Source: Chryseobacterium mulctrae
GTDB lineage: Bacteria; Bacteroidota; Bacteroidia; Flavobacteriales; Weeksellaceae
Direction: 5' to 3'
Assembly: GCF_006175945.1 (NCBI RefSeq)
Contig: NZ_VAJL01000001.1
Span: forward strand, 310,001 to 374,000
Length of the DNA: 64,000 bases
Below, piece by piece: positions 28,105-36,006 of this stretch. The notes beneath the pieces were generated by a model. That model had not been told where the DNA came from. It searched no databases and was given only the letters and a program-made list of their open reading frames with translations. Position numbers and translations under genes: made by a program. Position 1 is the first letter of the stretch, and each line of letters starts with the position of its first letter.

Positions 28105-28248
28105 CGCAAAGGCGCAATTTATAGTATAAACTGTTTTAGGGCGCAAGGATTTTATCTACGATAAAATTTAACTGTTTTATTTTTAAATTTTTTATGAAGT
28201 GTTTTGCACCTTAAAAAATAAAAAAGATAAAAATCTTGCGCCTTTGTG
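28105..28248. repeat. Inverted repeat CGCAAAGGCGCAA...TTGCGCCTTTGTG
   Basis: 13-bp arms with one mismatch, about 118 bp apart; a further GGGCGCAAGGATTTTATC and AAAAATCTTGCGCC extend the symmetry. It has the same doubled-word construction as the elements at 11170, 49627 and 59543. Confidence 0.65.
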
Positions 28249-28358
28249 TTTTCCAACAAAATAGTATTTTATAAAAATTTAAACAGAATTAATATAATAA
28301 TTATTTTTAATTCAAACTCTATTGATAATTTATGAAAAACATTTAATTTTAATTATAG

Positions 28359-28919
28359 ATGAAAAGAATATCAGAACTTAAAGAAAGAAAAATAATACGA
28401 AGAGCAACCCGAAATTTCGATTCTGATGGTAACCGTATTTACAATGAATTTGAATATGATTTTCCATATAATCCGACACACAAAGGAAATGAAAGAGAAC
28501 GTTTATATGCAAAAGTTATCGATTTGATTCCATTCTTCCTGATATTTCATTATGGTTTTAACAAGATTATTATTGTCTCTTTATTCTTTTCAATTGCATG
28601 CGTTCTTATTTATGGAACTATATCTGAATCTATATTCGGAACAACATTGGGAAAGAAGTTATTTAAATTAAAAGTTATTGATGATTTTGGGAATTATCCG
28701 AAAATTTTAAAATCCATGCTTAGAAATATATTATCGTTTGCTAATTTCTTTCCTGTATTTGAAGATGTAGTTTCAGGTCCAAATAGCAATTATGAAGCCT
28801 CTAAAACTACTATGCATTTCAGTATGCACATGAATAATAAATTATGTAAAACTTATATTGTAAAAGAACGTCAACTTTTAGAAATCAGAAAACTGCTCAA
28901 TTATAAAATACTAAATTAA
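28359..28919 (+). CDS. RDD family membrane protein
   Basis: 186 residues. A soluble charged N-terminus (about 60 residues) precedes LYAKVIDLIPFFLIF, where the Arg-Asp signature of RDD proteins is reduced to Lys..Asp. Hydrophobic segments follow at about 62-72 and 77-95, and then the conserved FGTTLGKKLFKLKVIDDFG loop. RDD proteins are small integral membrane proteins; some behave as ion antiporters. The stop overlaps the start of the next lipoprotein gene by one base (TAATG), so the two are translationally coupled. Confidence 0.8.
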   Translation: MKRISELKERKIIRRATRNFDSDGNRIYNEFEYDFPYNPTHKGNERERLYAKVIDLIPFFLIFHYGFNKIIIVSLFFSIACVLIYGTISESIFGTTLGKKLFKLKVIDDFGNYPKILKSMLRNILSFANFFPVFEDVVSGPNSNYEASKTTMHFSMHMNNKLCKTYIVKERQLLEIRKLLNYKILN

Positions 28920-29317
28920 TGAAATATCTATATTTCCTATTTTTTGCACTTATTATAAGCTGTAAACCAAAATCTAAAACAAATAACGGTAAAGATTTCA
29001 TCGGTTCTTGGAAAACCAATGATTCATTTAACATACAATTAGAGATAAAACAGAAAACACATGAAAATAAAATAATTGAAGACAGATATACTGTTACAAT
29101 TTTTGAACCTCAAAAAGCTCAGCGAGAACGTGAAATTAGTAATAAACAGTTCAATTATAAATTTGTAGAATCTGAAGAATACAATATATTTCCTTTTAAA
29201 GAATTTCTATATGAGAATACAACTTTAAATAAAAATTTTATTGGTTTTAAAAACCAAGATACACTCATAAGAACGTATCCGGATTTTGATGATCAGGTTT
29301 TCGTTCGTGTAAAATAA
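28919..29317 (+). CDS. Small lipoprotein of unknown function
   Basis: 132 residues with a lipoprotein signal: MKYLYFLFFALIISCKPKSK has the lipobox IISC with Cys15. The mature part contains FIGSWKTNDSFNIQLEIKQK, a lipocalin-like opening seen in many Bacteroidota lipoproteins, and is beta-rich. The start overlaps the RDD gene stop by one base. Family not recognised beyond this. Confidence 0.72.
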   Translation: MKYLYFLFFALIISCKPKSKTNNGKDFIGSWKTNDSFNIQLEIKQKTHENKIIEDRYTVTIFEPQKAQREREISNKQFNYKFVESEEYNIFPFKEFLYENTTLNKNFIGFKNQDTLIRTYPDFDDQVFVRVK

Positions 29318-29340
29318 AATTTTTTTCATTTTTAAATAAA

Positions 29341-29380
29341 TAAAAACGGGTTAAGATATGATCTCAACCCATTTTTTTTC
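29341..29380. terminator. Bidirectional terminator between convergent genes
   Basis: Stem GGGTTAAGAT / ATCTCAACCC with an ATG loop, A-rich on the left and T-rich on the right, between the lipoprotein gene (+) and the M28 peptidase gene (-). It can serve both. Confidence 0.75.
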
Positions 29381-29416
29381 TTCAGAAATAAGTTATTACT
29401 TAAATGATAGTTTTAA

Positions 29417-30979
29417 TTATTTGTAATCTTTAGAATCTCTTCTTGGCTCTTTTAATTCCGGCCATTTTGCGACTTCTCCTTTATCATTTTCAGGCATTGT
29501 TCTGCGCTCTCTGCTTGTAAATTCAGGATCTTCAGATGCCATATACGCTAAAGTTGCAGTAAGAATCACATTATTTTTCACTTCATCAAAAACAATTTTA
29601 TCATAAGTATCTTTCGTAGTGTGCCATGTGTAACCAAAATAGCCCCAGTTTAGCGAGCTTAAAGAAAATCCTGGAACTCCTGCTGCAACAAATGAAGCGT
29701 GATCCGATCCTCCTCCACCCGGCATTCCCGGGAAATCTGTTTTGATGTGATCTCTCACATTTTTTGGAACTGCATTCAGCCATTTCCCGATATAATCATA
29801 CGACTTTACAAAACCTTGACCTGCAATATTAATCACTCTTCCCGTTCCGTTATCTTGGTTAAAAACTGCCTGAGTTCCTTTAATAATTTCAGGATTATCG
29901 GCAACAAAACCTCTTGAACCATTTAAACCTTGCTCTTCACTTCCCCAAAGTCCGACAACGATGGTTCTTTTAGGATTGGGATAATATTTTTTAAGGATTC
30001 TCATCGTTTCAAGCATCGTTAAAACACCTGTTCCGTTATCTGTAGCTCCTTGAGCGCCGTCCCAAGAATCTAAATGCGCAGAAAGAATTACATATTCATT
30101 AGGTTTTTCTGAACCTTTAATCATTCCAACGGTATTAAATATCTTCGTATCAGGAAGAATTTTTGATTGAGCGTCAATTTTAATTCTCGGTTTGCTTCCT
30201 TTTTCAGCCATTCTGTACAGCATTCCATAGTCTTCTACGTCGATATCAAACATTGGGATTTTTGAAGTTTTCGCTCCGAAAATACGGTTTGCTCCCATAA
30301 TTCCTGTCCAGTTTGAAATTGCAATTCCGGCTGCACCTGCTTTTTCTAAAGCTTCAGGAAGTGTATTGTTATCATAACCGATATTCTTCACATAATCACG
30401 GAAGTCTTTTGAAGCCTGCTCTTTTTCAGCTTTCAGTTTTTCGTACAATTCAGGAGTTGCAAATTCTTTGATCTGCTCATCTGAACGACCGATTTTCTGA
30501 TATTGAGCCATCAAAACTATTTTTCCTTTTGCAGAAGGAAGCCATTGATCGAATTCTGCTTTAGAAGAAACTTTAGGAAGAACTATCACTTCTGCCTCAA
30601 CTGCTTTTTTCGTTGAAGGACTCCAAGCTAATTGTGTTGCAGAAAGAGATTTTACACGTGGATAAACCATATCGACATGTGTAGTTCCTCTTTGCCAACC
30701 TTTCCAGGTTCCGAATTGCTGTAAATTGGCATCAATTCCCCAAGATTTTAATTTATTGGCAGTCCATTCATTAGATTTTAGCATTTCCGGAGTTCCCACC
30801 AAACGCGGACCGATACCGTCTAATAATTCGAACGCCATATCTTCTAATTGAGAATGATTATTGGTTTCGTTGACAAAATTTTCAACAATGGGATTTAATT
30901 TCTGTGTGGTTGATTGTGCATTGACAAACTGACTCGCCAAAACTACTGCAGGAACTGCAAAAAAGGTGTTTATCTTCAT
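29417..30979 (-). CDS. Secreted M28 family metallopeptidase
   Basis: I start at the ATG at 30979, which begins the signal peptide MKINTFFAVPAVVLASQFVN; the frame is open six codons earlier. The product is 520 residues. A PA domain is inserted at about 130-265. The zinc peptidase core follows: SAHLDSWDGAQGATDNGTG (His and bridging Asp), WGSEEQGLNGS (catalytic Glu and zinc Glu), NQDNGTGRV (Asp) and GGGSDHASF (His). All ligands are present. Family members are aminopeptidases or carboxypeptidases acting in the periplasm. Single gene on the minus strand. Confidence 0.93.
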   Translation of the reverse strand: MKINTFFAVPAVVLASQFVNAQSTTQKLNPIVENFVNETNNHSQLEDMAFELLDGIGPRLVGTPEMLKSNEWTANKLKSWGIDANLQQFGTWKGWQRGTTHVDMVYPRVKSLSATQLAWSPSTKKAVEAEVIVLPKVSSKAEFDQWLPSAKGKIVLMAQYQKIGRSDEQIKEFATPELYEKLKAEKEQASKDFRDYVKNIGYDNNTLPEALEKAGAAGIAISNWTGIMGANRIFGAKTSKIPMFDIDVEDYGMLYRMAEKGSKPRIKIDAQSKILPDTKIFNTVGMIKGSEKPNEYVILSAHLDSWDGAQGATDNGTGVLTMLETMRILKKYYPNPKRTIVVGLWGSEEQGLNGSRGFVADNPEIIKGTQAVFNQDNGTGRVINIAGQGFVKSYDYIGKWLNAVPKNVRDHIKTDFPGMPGGGGSDHASFVAAGVPGFSLSSLNWGYFGYTWHTTKDTYDKIVFDEVKNNVILTATLAYMASEDPEFTSRERRTMPENDKGEVAKWPELKEPRRDSKDYK

Positions 30980-31168
30980 ACTTTTATTGATTGGCATAAA
31001 GATAAAGTTATTTAGCGAAAATTAAAATTCTTAAAACCTTCTATTAAAAATAAAAAATCTATGCAAACATGTATGATCAGGGGAAAATGAATTTTACTTT
31101 CTCCCACAGACTACACAGATTTGCACAGATCTAAAATTATAAATTACTTTATTAGAATTTAAGGCAAA

Positions 31169-31203
31169 CTTTTTACTTTTTACTTTTTACTTTTTACTTT
31201 TTA
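31169..31203. repeat. Tandem heptamer CTTTTTA x5
   Basis: Five exact copies directly after the stop codon of the GLPGLI gene. A simple-sequence tract prone to length change; similar CTTTTTA words occur near 6780. Confidence 0.85.
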
Positions 31204-31206
31204 CTT

Positions 31207-32040
31207 TTATAATGAATATTTTATCGCTTTATCCAACTCTATCGGATTATTATATTTTCTGATTTTTTCCTTTAATCTTTCATTGATTTCACGGGAATTA
31301 TTTTGCCCGACTTTAGTTCCATCATTTAGAAAAAATTCTTCATTCGAATGGGTTTGTTGTGTTGCATTTCTTAAATAATTAACGGGAGAATCGTAATATT
31401 TCAACTTAGAATCTTTGTACTTTGTATCATCTACAGCAACACTGCTTCCCAACATATAATCGATGTACATATTTCCTTTTGGATTAGCAATCTTCTGGGT
31501 TTTTACCAATTCAAATTTGTAATTATTTTTGTCATCATACAATTCTGTAATTAAACCGGGAAGTCCGTGAAATTTGTAAGGTCCTTCCTGAAAAGGAATA
31601 TCTGTGGTAAACCACGCCGTCCAATTTCTTCCACCCCAGTTTGTAGTCGCTTTTTGCATATTCAAATCTTTTACTTTCTTTTTTTCATTAGTAAGTTTCC
31701 AGTTTTGAGTGTTTTTGGAAGAAAGTTTTAAAACAACATTTTCCAAAACATCATAATAATCATAGTCTGCCGTACTGGATTTATGAGTAATAATATGAGA
31801 TGTATTAAATTTTGAACCGTCAGTAATTGGTAAATTTCTAGTTACCAAAGAATCTCCAACAAAGAAATCACGCGGATAATATTTAATCATTTTAGATTCA
31901 ATATCGAGATGATAATTTTCTTTAGTGGTAACATTTTCTGTAGAATCTTTTTTGTATTCTACATCATAAATAAAACGGTGAGTCTGCGCCTTTCCAGCAA
32001 AACCAGCTAGTAAAACTGTTGTTAAAAGTATATTTTTCAT
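31207..32040 (-). CDS. GLPGLI family protein
   Basis: 277 residues with signal peptide MKNILLTTVLLAGFAGKAQT. The family signature is GPYKFHGLPGLITELYDDKN near residue 162, followed by YKFELVKTQKI. The N-terminal half is beta-rich (RFIYDVEYKKDSTENVTTKE). GLPGLI proteins are exported Bacteroidota proteins of unknown function. It begins 6 bp after the gene at 32047-33195, so they form an operon, a pairing often seen for this family. Confidence 0.9.
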   Translation of the reverse strand: MKNILLTTVLLAGFAGKAQTHRFIYDVEYKKDSTENVTTKENYHLDIESKMIKYYPRDFFVGDSLVTRNLPITDGSKFNTSHIITHKSSTADYDYYDVLENVVLKLSSKNTQNWKLTNEKKKVKDLNMQKATTNWGGRNWTAWFTTDIPFQEGPYKFHGLPGLITELYDDKNNYKFELVKTQKIANPKGNMYIDYMLGSSVAVDDTKYKDSKLKYYDSPVNYLRNATQQTHSNEEFFLNDGTKVGQNNSREINERLKEKIRKYNNPIELDKAIKYSL

Positions 32041-32046
32041 GGTAAA

Positions 32047-33195
32047 TTATTTCTTATTGATAAATTCCTGTTCTTCTTCAGAAAGCAAAACAGTAGATTC
32101 TTTGTCATCTTTTACAGGAACATTAAGCCAAATACTTTTGTTAAAATCTACTTTTGGATCTAAACCTTTTTTGTCTGATCTTGCGAATGTGTTGTAAACA
32201 ACTTCCCGAATTGCTCTTTTCACATGAGTTTCATCTTTGTAGAAATAAGTAAATTGATCGCTTTCCACTCTTGTAACCGCAGGAACATACACTCCATCTT
32301 TTTTATAAAATTCGTAAGTGTAAATCGCTATTCCGCCTTTTACGGTGTATTCTCGGCCGTCAGTAGAAATCTTTTTTTCTGCGACCAAATCTTCCTGATT
32401 GTAAGTTATTTGATAAGAAGTAATTACTTTATCAATCTTATTGTATCTTAAACTTCCTTCCAATTTTACACCATATGATGTTGTAACTTTAAAATTGATC
32501 AACTGCTCATCATCTTCTTCACCAACCAAAGTTCCAGAGAATTTAGCTTTATTGGTTCGCATAAACTGCAATACTCTATCTACTTCATGATTAAAAAAAT
32601 AACTTCCGATATAATCATGATTTACTTCATTTGTTTTTGCATAAAATACACTGTCTGCAGAGTTTTTTTTAAAATACTTAACGTTGTTTAACTGTAATTG
32701 GATAATGTCATCATATCTTTTATTATATCCATCTTTAAAGTTATACCAGTTTGTTTTGCTCCAGAGTTTGGCTTCAGAGATAGCCATAAAGTGTAGTTTT
32801 TTATTATCAAAAAACTTCTGCTTCATGACTACATCATAAACGGAAGGATCATCGTAATATGTTTTCTGATAATTTTTAAAAATATCTGTAAAAAACTTTT
32901 TGATATCTATACTTGTAATCTTAACTTCTTCAATATCTTTAAAAACGGGTTGAAGTTTAATGACTGAGTTGAAATTTTTAAATTTCTCTTTCTTAAAACC
33001 CGAAGCCGATATTTCAAAATCTTTAGAATCATTAGTAACAGAAGCAAAACCATCTTCATTCGTATAAACCAATTGATCTGACAAAACAATTCTTGCATTG
33101 GCAATGGGTTTTCCGTTTTCGGCATCTACAACCTGTAATTTTTGTGCAGAGAAAAATGCCGATAATAAAACAAATAAAAAGGAAATATGTTTCAT
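32047..33195 (-). CDS. Exported carboxypeptidase-like regulatory domain protein
   Basis: 382 residues with signal peptide MKHISFLFVLLSAFFSAQ. Residues 19-75 form a CarboxypepD_reg-like beta domain (VVDAENGKPIANARIVLSDQ). The rest is a beta-rich region with many aromatic residues (FYKKDGVYVPAVTRVESDQ) and no known catalytic motif. It is cotranscribed with the GLPGLI gene 6 bp downstream. Upstream there is a promoter-like TATATTTG and a hairpin covering the probable mRNA 5' end. Probably periplasmic or outer-membrane associated; function unknown. Confidence 0.8.
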   Translation of the reverse strand: MKHISFLFVLLSAFFSAQKLQVVDAENGKPIANARIVLSDQLVYTNEDGFASVTNDSKDFEISASGFKKEKFKNFNSVIKLQPVFKDIEEVKITSIDIKKFFTDIFKNYQKTYYDDPSVYDVVMKQKFFDNKKLHFMAISEAKLWSKTNWYNFKDGYNKRYDDIIQLQLNNVKYFKKNSADSVFYAKTNEVNHDYIGSYFFNHEVDRVLQFMRTNKAKFSGTLVGEEDDEQLINFKVTTSYGVKLEGSLRYNKIDKVITSYQITYNQEDLVAEKKISTDGREYTVKGGIAIYTYEFYKKDGVYVPAVTRVESDQFTYFYKDETHVKRAIREVVYNTFARSDKKGLDPKVDFNKSIWLNVPVKDDKESTVLLSEEEQEFINKK

Positions 33196-33200
33196 AAAAA

Positions 33201-33225
33201 GTTCCGCTATGGTTTATTAGCGGAA
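33201..33225 (-). other. 5'-leader hairpin GTTCCGCTA/TAGCGGAAC
   Basis: A perfect 9-bp inverted repeat lies between the -7 box (33233-33226) and the start codon at 33195. If transcription starts about 7 nt after the box, the mRNA would begin with this hairpin, which could shield its 5' end. Confidence 0.5.
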
Positions 33226-33257
33226 CAAATATATATTCAAATGAGAATACATTTCAA
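33226..33257 (-). promoter_or_regulatory. Predicted promoter of the CarboxypepD_reg/GLPGLI operon
   Basis: Minus strand TTG (33257-33255), 21 nt, TATATTTG (33233-33226); fits the Bacteroidota pattern. Confidence 0.5.
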
Positions 33258-33319
33258 TAAGGTTTGATATATTTAATATTATTTGTGAATATTTAAATTT
33301 CTTTAACGATATTTTAAAA

Positions 33320-34462
33320 CTAATCTACTTCAAAAATCGCCTGAATTTCTACAGAAGAATTTACTGGAACAGAAGAAGCACCAAATGTAGCTCTTGCGTG
33401 TTTTCCTTTATCACCAAAAACGTCTACCGCAAGATCTGAAGCAACATTCATCAAATCAGCGTGCTTTGTATAATCATCTTTCGTGTTGAAAATTCCGGTA
33501 AGCTGCACCACTTTTTTTACCTTGTCTAAATCTCCGTTTACTGCATCTTTTAAAACTGCTAAAACATTCAGCATCGTCTGTTTAGTCGCTTCTTTTACCT
33601 GATTTTCATCTACAGACACCCCCAATTTTCCTGGAAATAAAATTTTTCCGTCTTTCAGAGCAACCTGATTGATGAAAACCAGATTTCCTGATCTTACAAA
33701 AGGCTGATAATTTCCGGCAGGTTTCGGAACATTGGGAAGAACAATATTTTTCTCGGCTAAAACCTTTTCTATGCTTTTGTTTTGTGAAATTTTAATTTCA
33801 GAATTTTTGTTAAAAGTTCCTTTCAAGGCAAATACAACTTTTGCAAAGTTTTTCCCTTGTTCAAAAGCGATCTCCTTTTCACCGGAGCTTGGTCTCTCCA
33901 CATTTTTAATAGATGCAAGACTTGTTACCCCCAAAACAGTATTTCCTTGAGGAATATTTTTATCAATTTTCTCAACACCTCGAATGCCGTTTGACACTAA
34001 AACCATCCCGTGAACGGAAAGACTGTTCCAAAAAGCCTGAACTGCCAATTCATTCCCTGCTCCACTTCCAGCTGACATAAAAACTGTTGCAGGCATTCCT
34101 TCCAATGCGTGATTGGTCCACAAATTCACTGTTTTAGAAAGAAAGTCACTCATTCCTGTACTGATATTTCCAAAATAAACGGGTGAACCAAAAGCAATTC
34201 CGTCGTATGAACTTAATTCCTCCACAGAAGCAACCGGAATATCTTTTAAACTTGTATAAGTGGATGATTTTACCTGTTTAATTATGCTCTGAACATTTCC
34301 ATTAGCTTCAATTCCTTTAGAGATTTGCTTTGCCAATTCGTAAGTTCCGCCATTGTCAGAATGAATCAGCACTAATACTTTTGCTTTGTTATTTTGAGCC
34401 ATCATTGCATTTGAAATTATTGTTAAAATAAAAACTGCTAAAAATCTATTGAGTGTTTTCAT
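33320..34462 (-). CDS. Exported fusion: WrbA-like flavodoxin + RidA (YjgF) domain
   Basis: 380 residues with signal sequence MKTLNRFLAVFILTIISNAM ending MAQ. Residues 28-210 form a flavodoxin domain of the WrbA/NAD(P)H:quinone oxidoreductase type (VLVLIHSDNGGTYELAKQIS, FGSPVYFGNISTGM, FMSAGSGAGNE). Residues 240-380 form a RidA/YjgF domain (AGNYQPFVRSGNLVFINQVA, LGVSVDENQVKEATKQTMLN, VKKVVQLTGIF, HARATFGASSVPVNSSVEI). The Arg of the RidA active site is present (ARATFG). The fusion is not a usual one and its export to the periplasm is odd for an FMN enzyme. Divergent from an AraC regulator, which probably controls it. Confidence 0.85.
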   Translation of the reverse strand: MKTLNRFLAVFILTIISNAMMAQNNKAKVLVLIHSDNGGTYELAKQISKGIEANGNVQSIIKQVKSSTYTSLKDIPVASVEELSSYDGIAFGSPVYFGNISTGMSDFLSKTVNLWTNHALEGMPATVFMSAGSGAGNELAVQAFWNSLSVHGMVLVSNGIRGVEKIDKNIPQGNTVLGVTSLASIKNVERPSSGEKEIAFEQGKNFAKVVFALKGTFNKNSEIKISQNKSIEKVLAEKNIVLPNVPKPAGNYQPFVRSGNLVFINQVALKDGKILFPGKLGVSVDENQVKEATKQTMLNVLAVLKDAVNGDLDKVKKVVQLTGIFNTKDDYTKHADLMNVASDLAVDVFGDKGKHARATFGASSVPVNSSVEIQAIFEVD

Positions 34463-34482
34463 GTAAATTATTTATGATAATA

Positions 34483-34490
34483 CAAATTTA
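34483..34490 (-). promoter_or_regulatory. -7 box of the flavodoxin-RidA gene
   Basis: TAAATTTG on the minus strand, 20 nt before the start codon, facing away from the AraC-gene -7 box 16 bp further right. Confidence 0.45.
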
Positions 34491-34506
34491 GTGCTGTCAT
34501 TTTTAT

Positions 34507-34514
34507 TAATTTTG
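34507..34514 (+). promoter_or_regulatory. -7 box of the AraC-type regulator gene
   Basis: TAATTTTG on the plus strand, 11 nt before the start at 34526, implying an almost leaderless mRNA. The two divergent -7 boxes share a 63-bp intergenic region. Confidence 0.4.
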
Positions 34515-34525
34515 CCAAAAACTTT

Positions 34526-35332
34526 ATGCAAAACGCCAAGTCAAAATGTAGTCTTATTGAAAATGAAAACGGATTTCTGGATGATTCCATTGAGAAAGAA
34601 GCTTACATTTGGTACGAAGAAAATTGGCAACATGACGATGACGAGCATCTTCATCAGCGAGCACAACTTACTTTTGTGAAAGAAGGTTACCAATATTTTC
34701 ACATTGACAATAAAGTTTATCTTGTTCCGCAAAATCATGTCATCTGGATTCCGTCATTGCAAAAACATAAAATAACTTCAGAAGCAGAAACTGTAAAATT
34801 GATGGTAAGTTTATTTAAAAATATCCCGGAAAACCAATTTTATAAGACAACACATGTTTTCCCTGCACCTCCCATTTTAAAAGAAATGATTTTTTATGCT
34901 AAAAAATGGAATAAAGAAACAGCTGAAAACCATGAACAGGAAGCTTTTATGAATGCATTATTGATTAGCCTTCCAAATTTTTGCAAAGAAAATACGGCGT
35001 TACAAATTCCGTTACCTTCGGATTTGAGATTGCTTGAAGTCTGCCAATTTATTAATTTAAATTTCCAAAACGATTATAGCATCGAAGAATTAGCAGAAAC
35101 TGCAAATCTTTCTGTAAGAAGTCTTCAGCGTATTTTCAAACAGGAAACCGGAATAAGTATTAAGAAATATGCACAACTGATTAAAATTTTGAAAAGTATA
35201 GAATTGATTAACTCCAATCAGTTTACATTAAGCGAAATTGCTTATAAAGTGGGATACAAAAGTCTTTCAGCATTTACATCATCTTATCAGGCGATAATGA
35301 ATACGAAACCAAAAGTAAGTAAGAATATTTAA
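34526..35332 (+). CDS. AraC family transcriptional regulator
   Basis: 268 residues. The N-terminal cupin-like sensor contains HLHQRAQLTFVKEGYQYFHI and VPQNHVIWIPSLQKH, where His residues could bind a metal or ligand. The C-terminal double helix-turn-helix (about 170-265) reads YSIEELAETANLSVRSLQRI and FTLSEIAYKVGYKSLSAFTS, typical of the family. It is divergently transcribed from the flavodoxin-RidA gene with 63 bp between start codons, so that gene is the most likely target. Confidence 0.9.
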   Translation: MQNAKSKCSLIENENGFLDDSIEKEAYIWYEENWQHDDDEHLHQRAQLTFVKEGYQYFHIDNKVYLVPQNHVIWIPSLQKHKITSEAETVKLMVSLFKNIPENQFYKTTHVFPAPPILKEMIFYAKKWNKETAENHEQEAFMNALLISLPNFCKENTALQIPLPSDLRLLEVCQFINLNFQNDYSIEELAETANLSVRSLQRIFKQETGISIKKYAQLIKILKSIELINSNQFTLSEIAYKVGYKSLSAFTSSYQAIMNTKPKVSKNI

Positions 35333-35346
35333 TTTTAACCTAAAAA

Positions 35347-35378
35347 AAATAAGCCGACTGAATCAGCCGGCTTATTTT
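35347..35378. terminator. Bidirectional terminator between the AraC and histone-like genes
   Basis: Stem AAAAATAAGCCG-CTGA / TCAG-CGGCTTATTTTT in the gap between the convergent genes, with A/T runs on both sides. The odd pair is G-U on the minus strand. Confidence 0.85.
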
Positions 35379-35555
35379 TTATTTTTTTGATTCTTCAACA
35401 GAAACTTTTCTGAAGTCTTTGAACAATTTGCTTAGTTCAAGAGCTGATTTACGAGCTCTAGTTCCAGCTGCTTTGTTTCCTTTTTCAACTTGTTGGTTAG
35501 CTTCAGTTGTGAACGCTTCAAATTCTGCGTTGATTTTTTCGATAAGTTCTTTCAT
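35379..35555 (-). CDS. Histone H1-like DNA-binding protein
   Basis: A 58-residue product starting MKELIEKINAEFEAFTTEAN, then QQVEKGNKAAGTRARKSALE and ending FRKVSVEESKK. It is all-helical and basic, with the short Lys/Arg-Ala-rich centre (GNKAAGTRARKSA) seen in the small histone H1-like proteins annotated in Flavobacteriia. Probable nucleoid-associated role. A -7 box TATATTTG (35583-35576) lies 21 nt upstream, and a strong terminator follows directly. Accepted despite its length because of promoter, frame and terminator together. Confidence 0.85.
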   Translation of the reverse strand: MKELIEKINAEFEAFTTEANQQVEKGNKAAGTRARKSALELSKLFKDFRKVSVEESKK

Positions 35556-36006
35556 GTCTATAAAAATTTAGGGTGCAAATATATGGTTTAAGACCATTCC
35601 AGCCTAATTGTAGAGGCATTTTTTGACATATAGAATCTAAAATATATTATCAAAAACAAAAAAATATATGATGATTTATTAAAAATACATTGATTATGAA
35701 TTTAATAGGTCATTCTATCGTTTAAGATAGTATTTCAGCTAAAAAATCAATTTTAACTAAAAAATCGTTCATCTCCCCATTTTTCTTTTTTAATTATTCA
35801 CCATTTCACATAATCACATCATATTTTAAACAAAAAAGAAAAGAACCAACAAAGAAATTAATGGATTCGGAATAGTCGTGTATATGGTTAAATTTAGGTA
35901 AATCAGGTTTTCAACAAAACCAAAATAACATAATCAAACTTCTTTTCGGAATTTCTTGAAAAATTACAACAAAATCTTAAAATAAAGCAACAATTATCGC
36001 CAATTA
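35556..36006. other. Intergenic region between divergent histone-like and AraC genes
   Basis: 451 bp. It contains the histone-like gene's -7 box (35576-35583, minus strand) and AT-rich sequence with a weak CTATC/GATAG hairpin near 35715. No supported open frame, RNA or repeat. Confidence 0.55.
35576..35583 (-). promoter_or_regulatory. -7 box of the histone H1-like gene
   Basis: TATATTTG on the minus strand, 21 nt before the start codon; no clear -33 element. Confidence 0.45.

Larger units (their letters stand above)
27994..28358. other. Intergenic region with terminator and inverted repeat
   Basis: 365 bp without a gene. It contains the HAD-gene terminator (28026-28058) and an inverted repeat pair CGCAAAGGCGCAA / TTGCGCCTTTGTG (28105-28117 and 28236-28248), and then AT-rich sequence leading to the RDD gene. 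Confidence 0.6.

Noticed and set aside
31169..31203. CTTTTTA array as a terminator T tract
   Set aside because: No stem precedes it; it is a simple tandem repeat.
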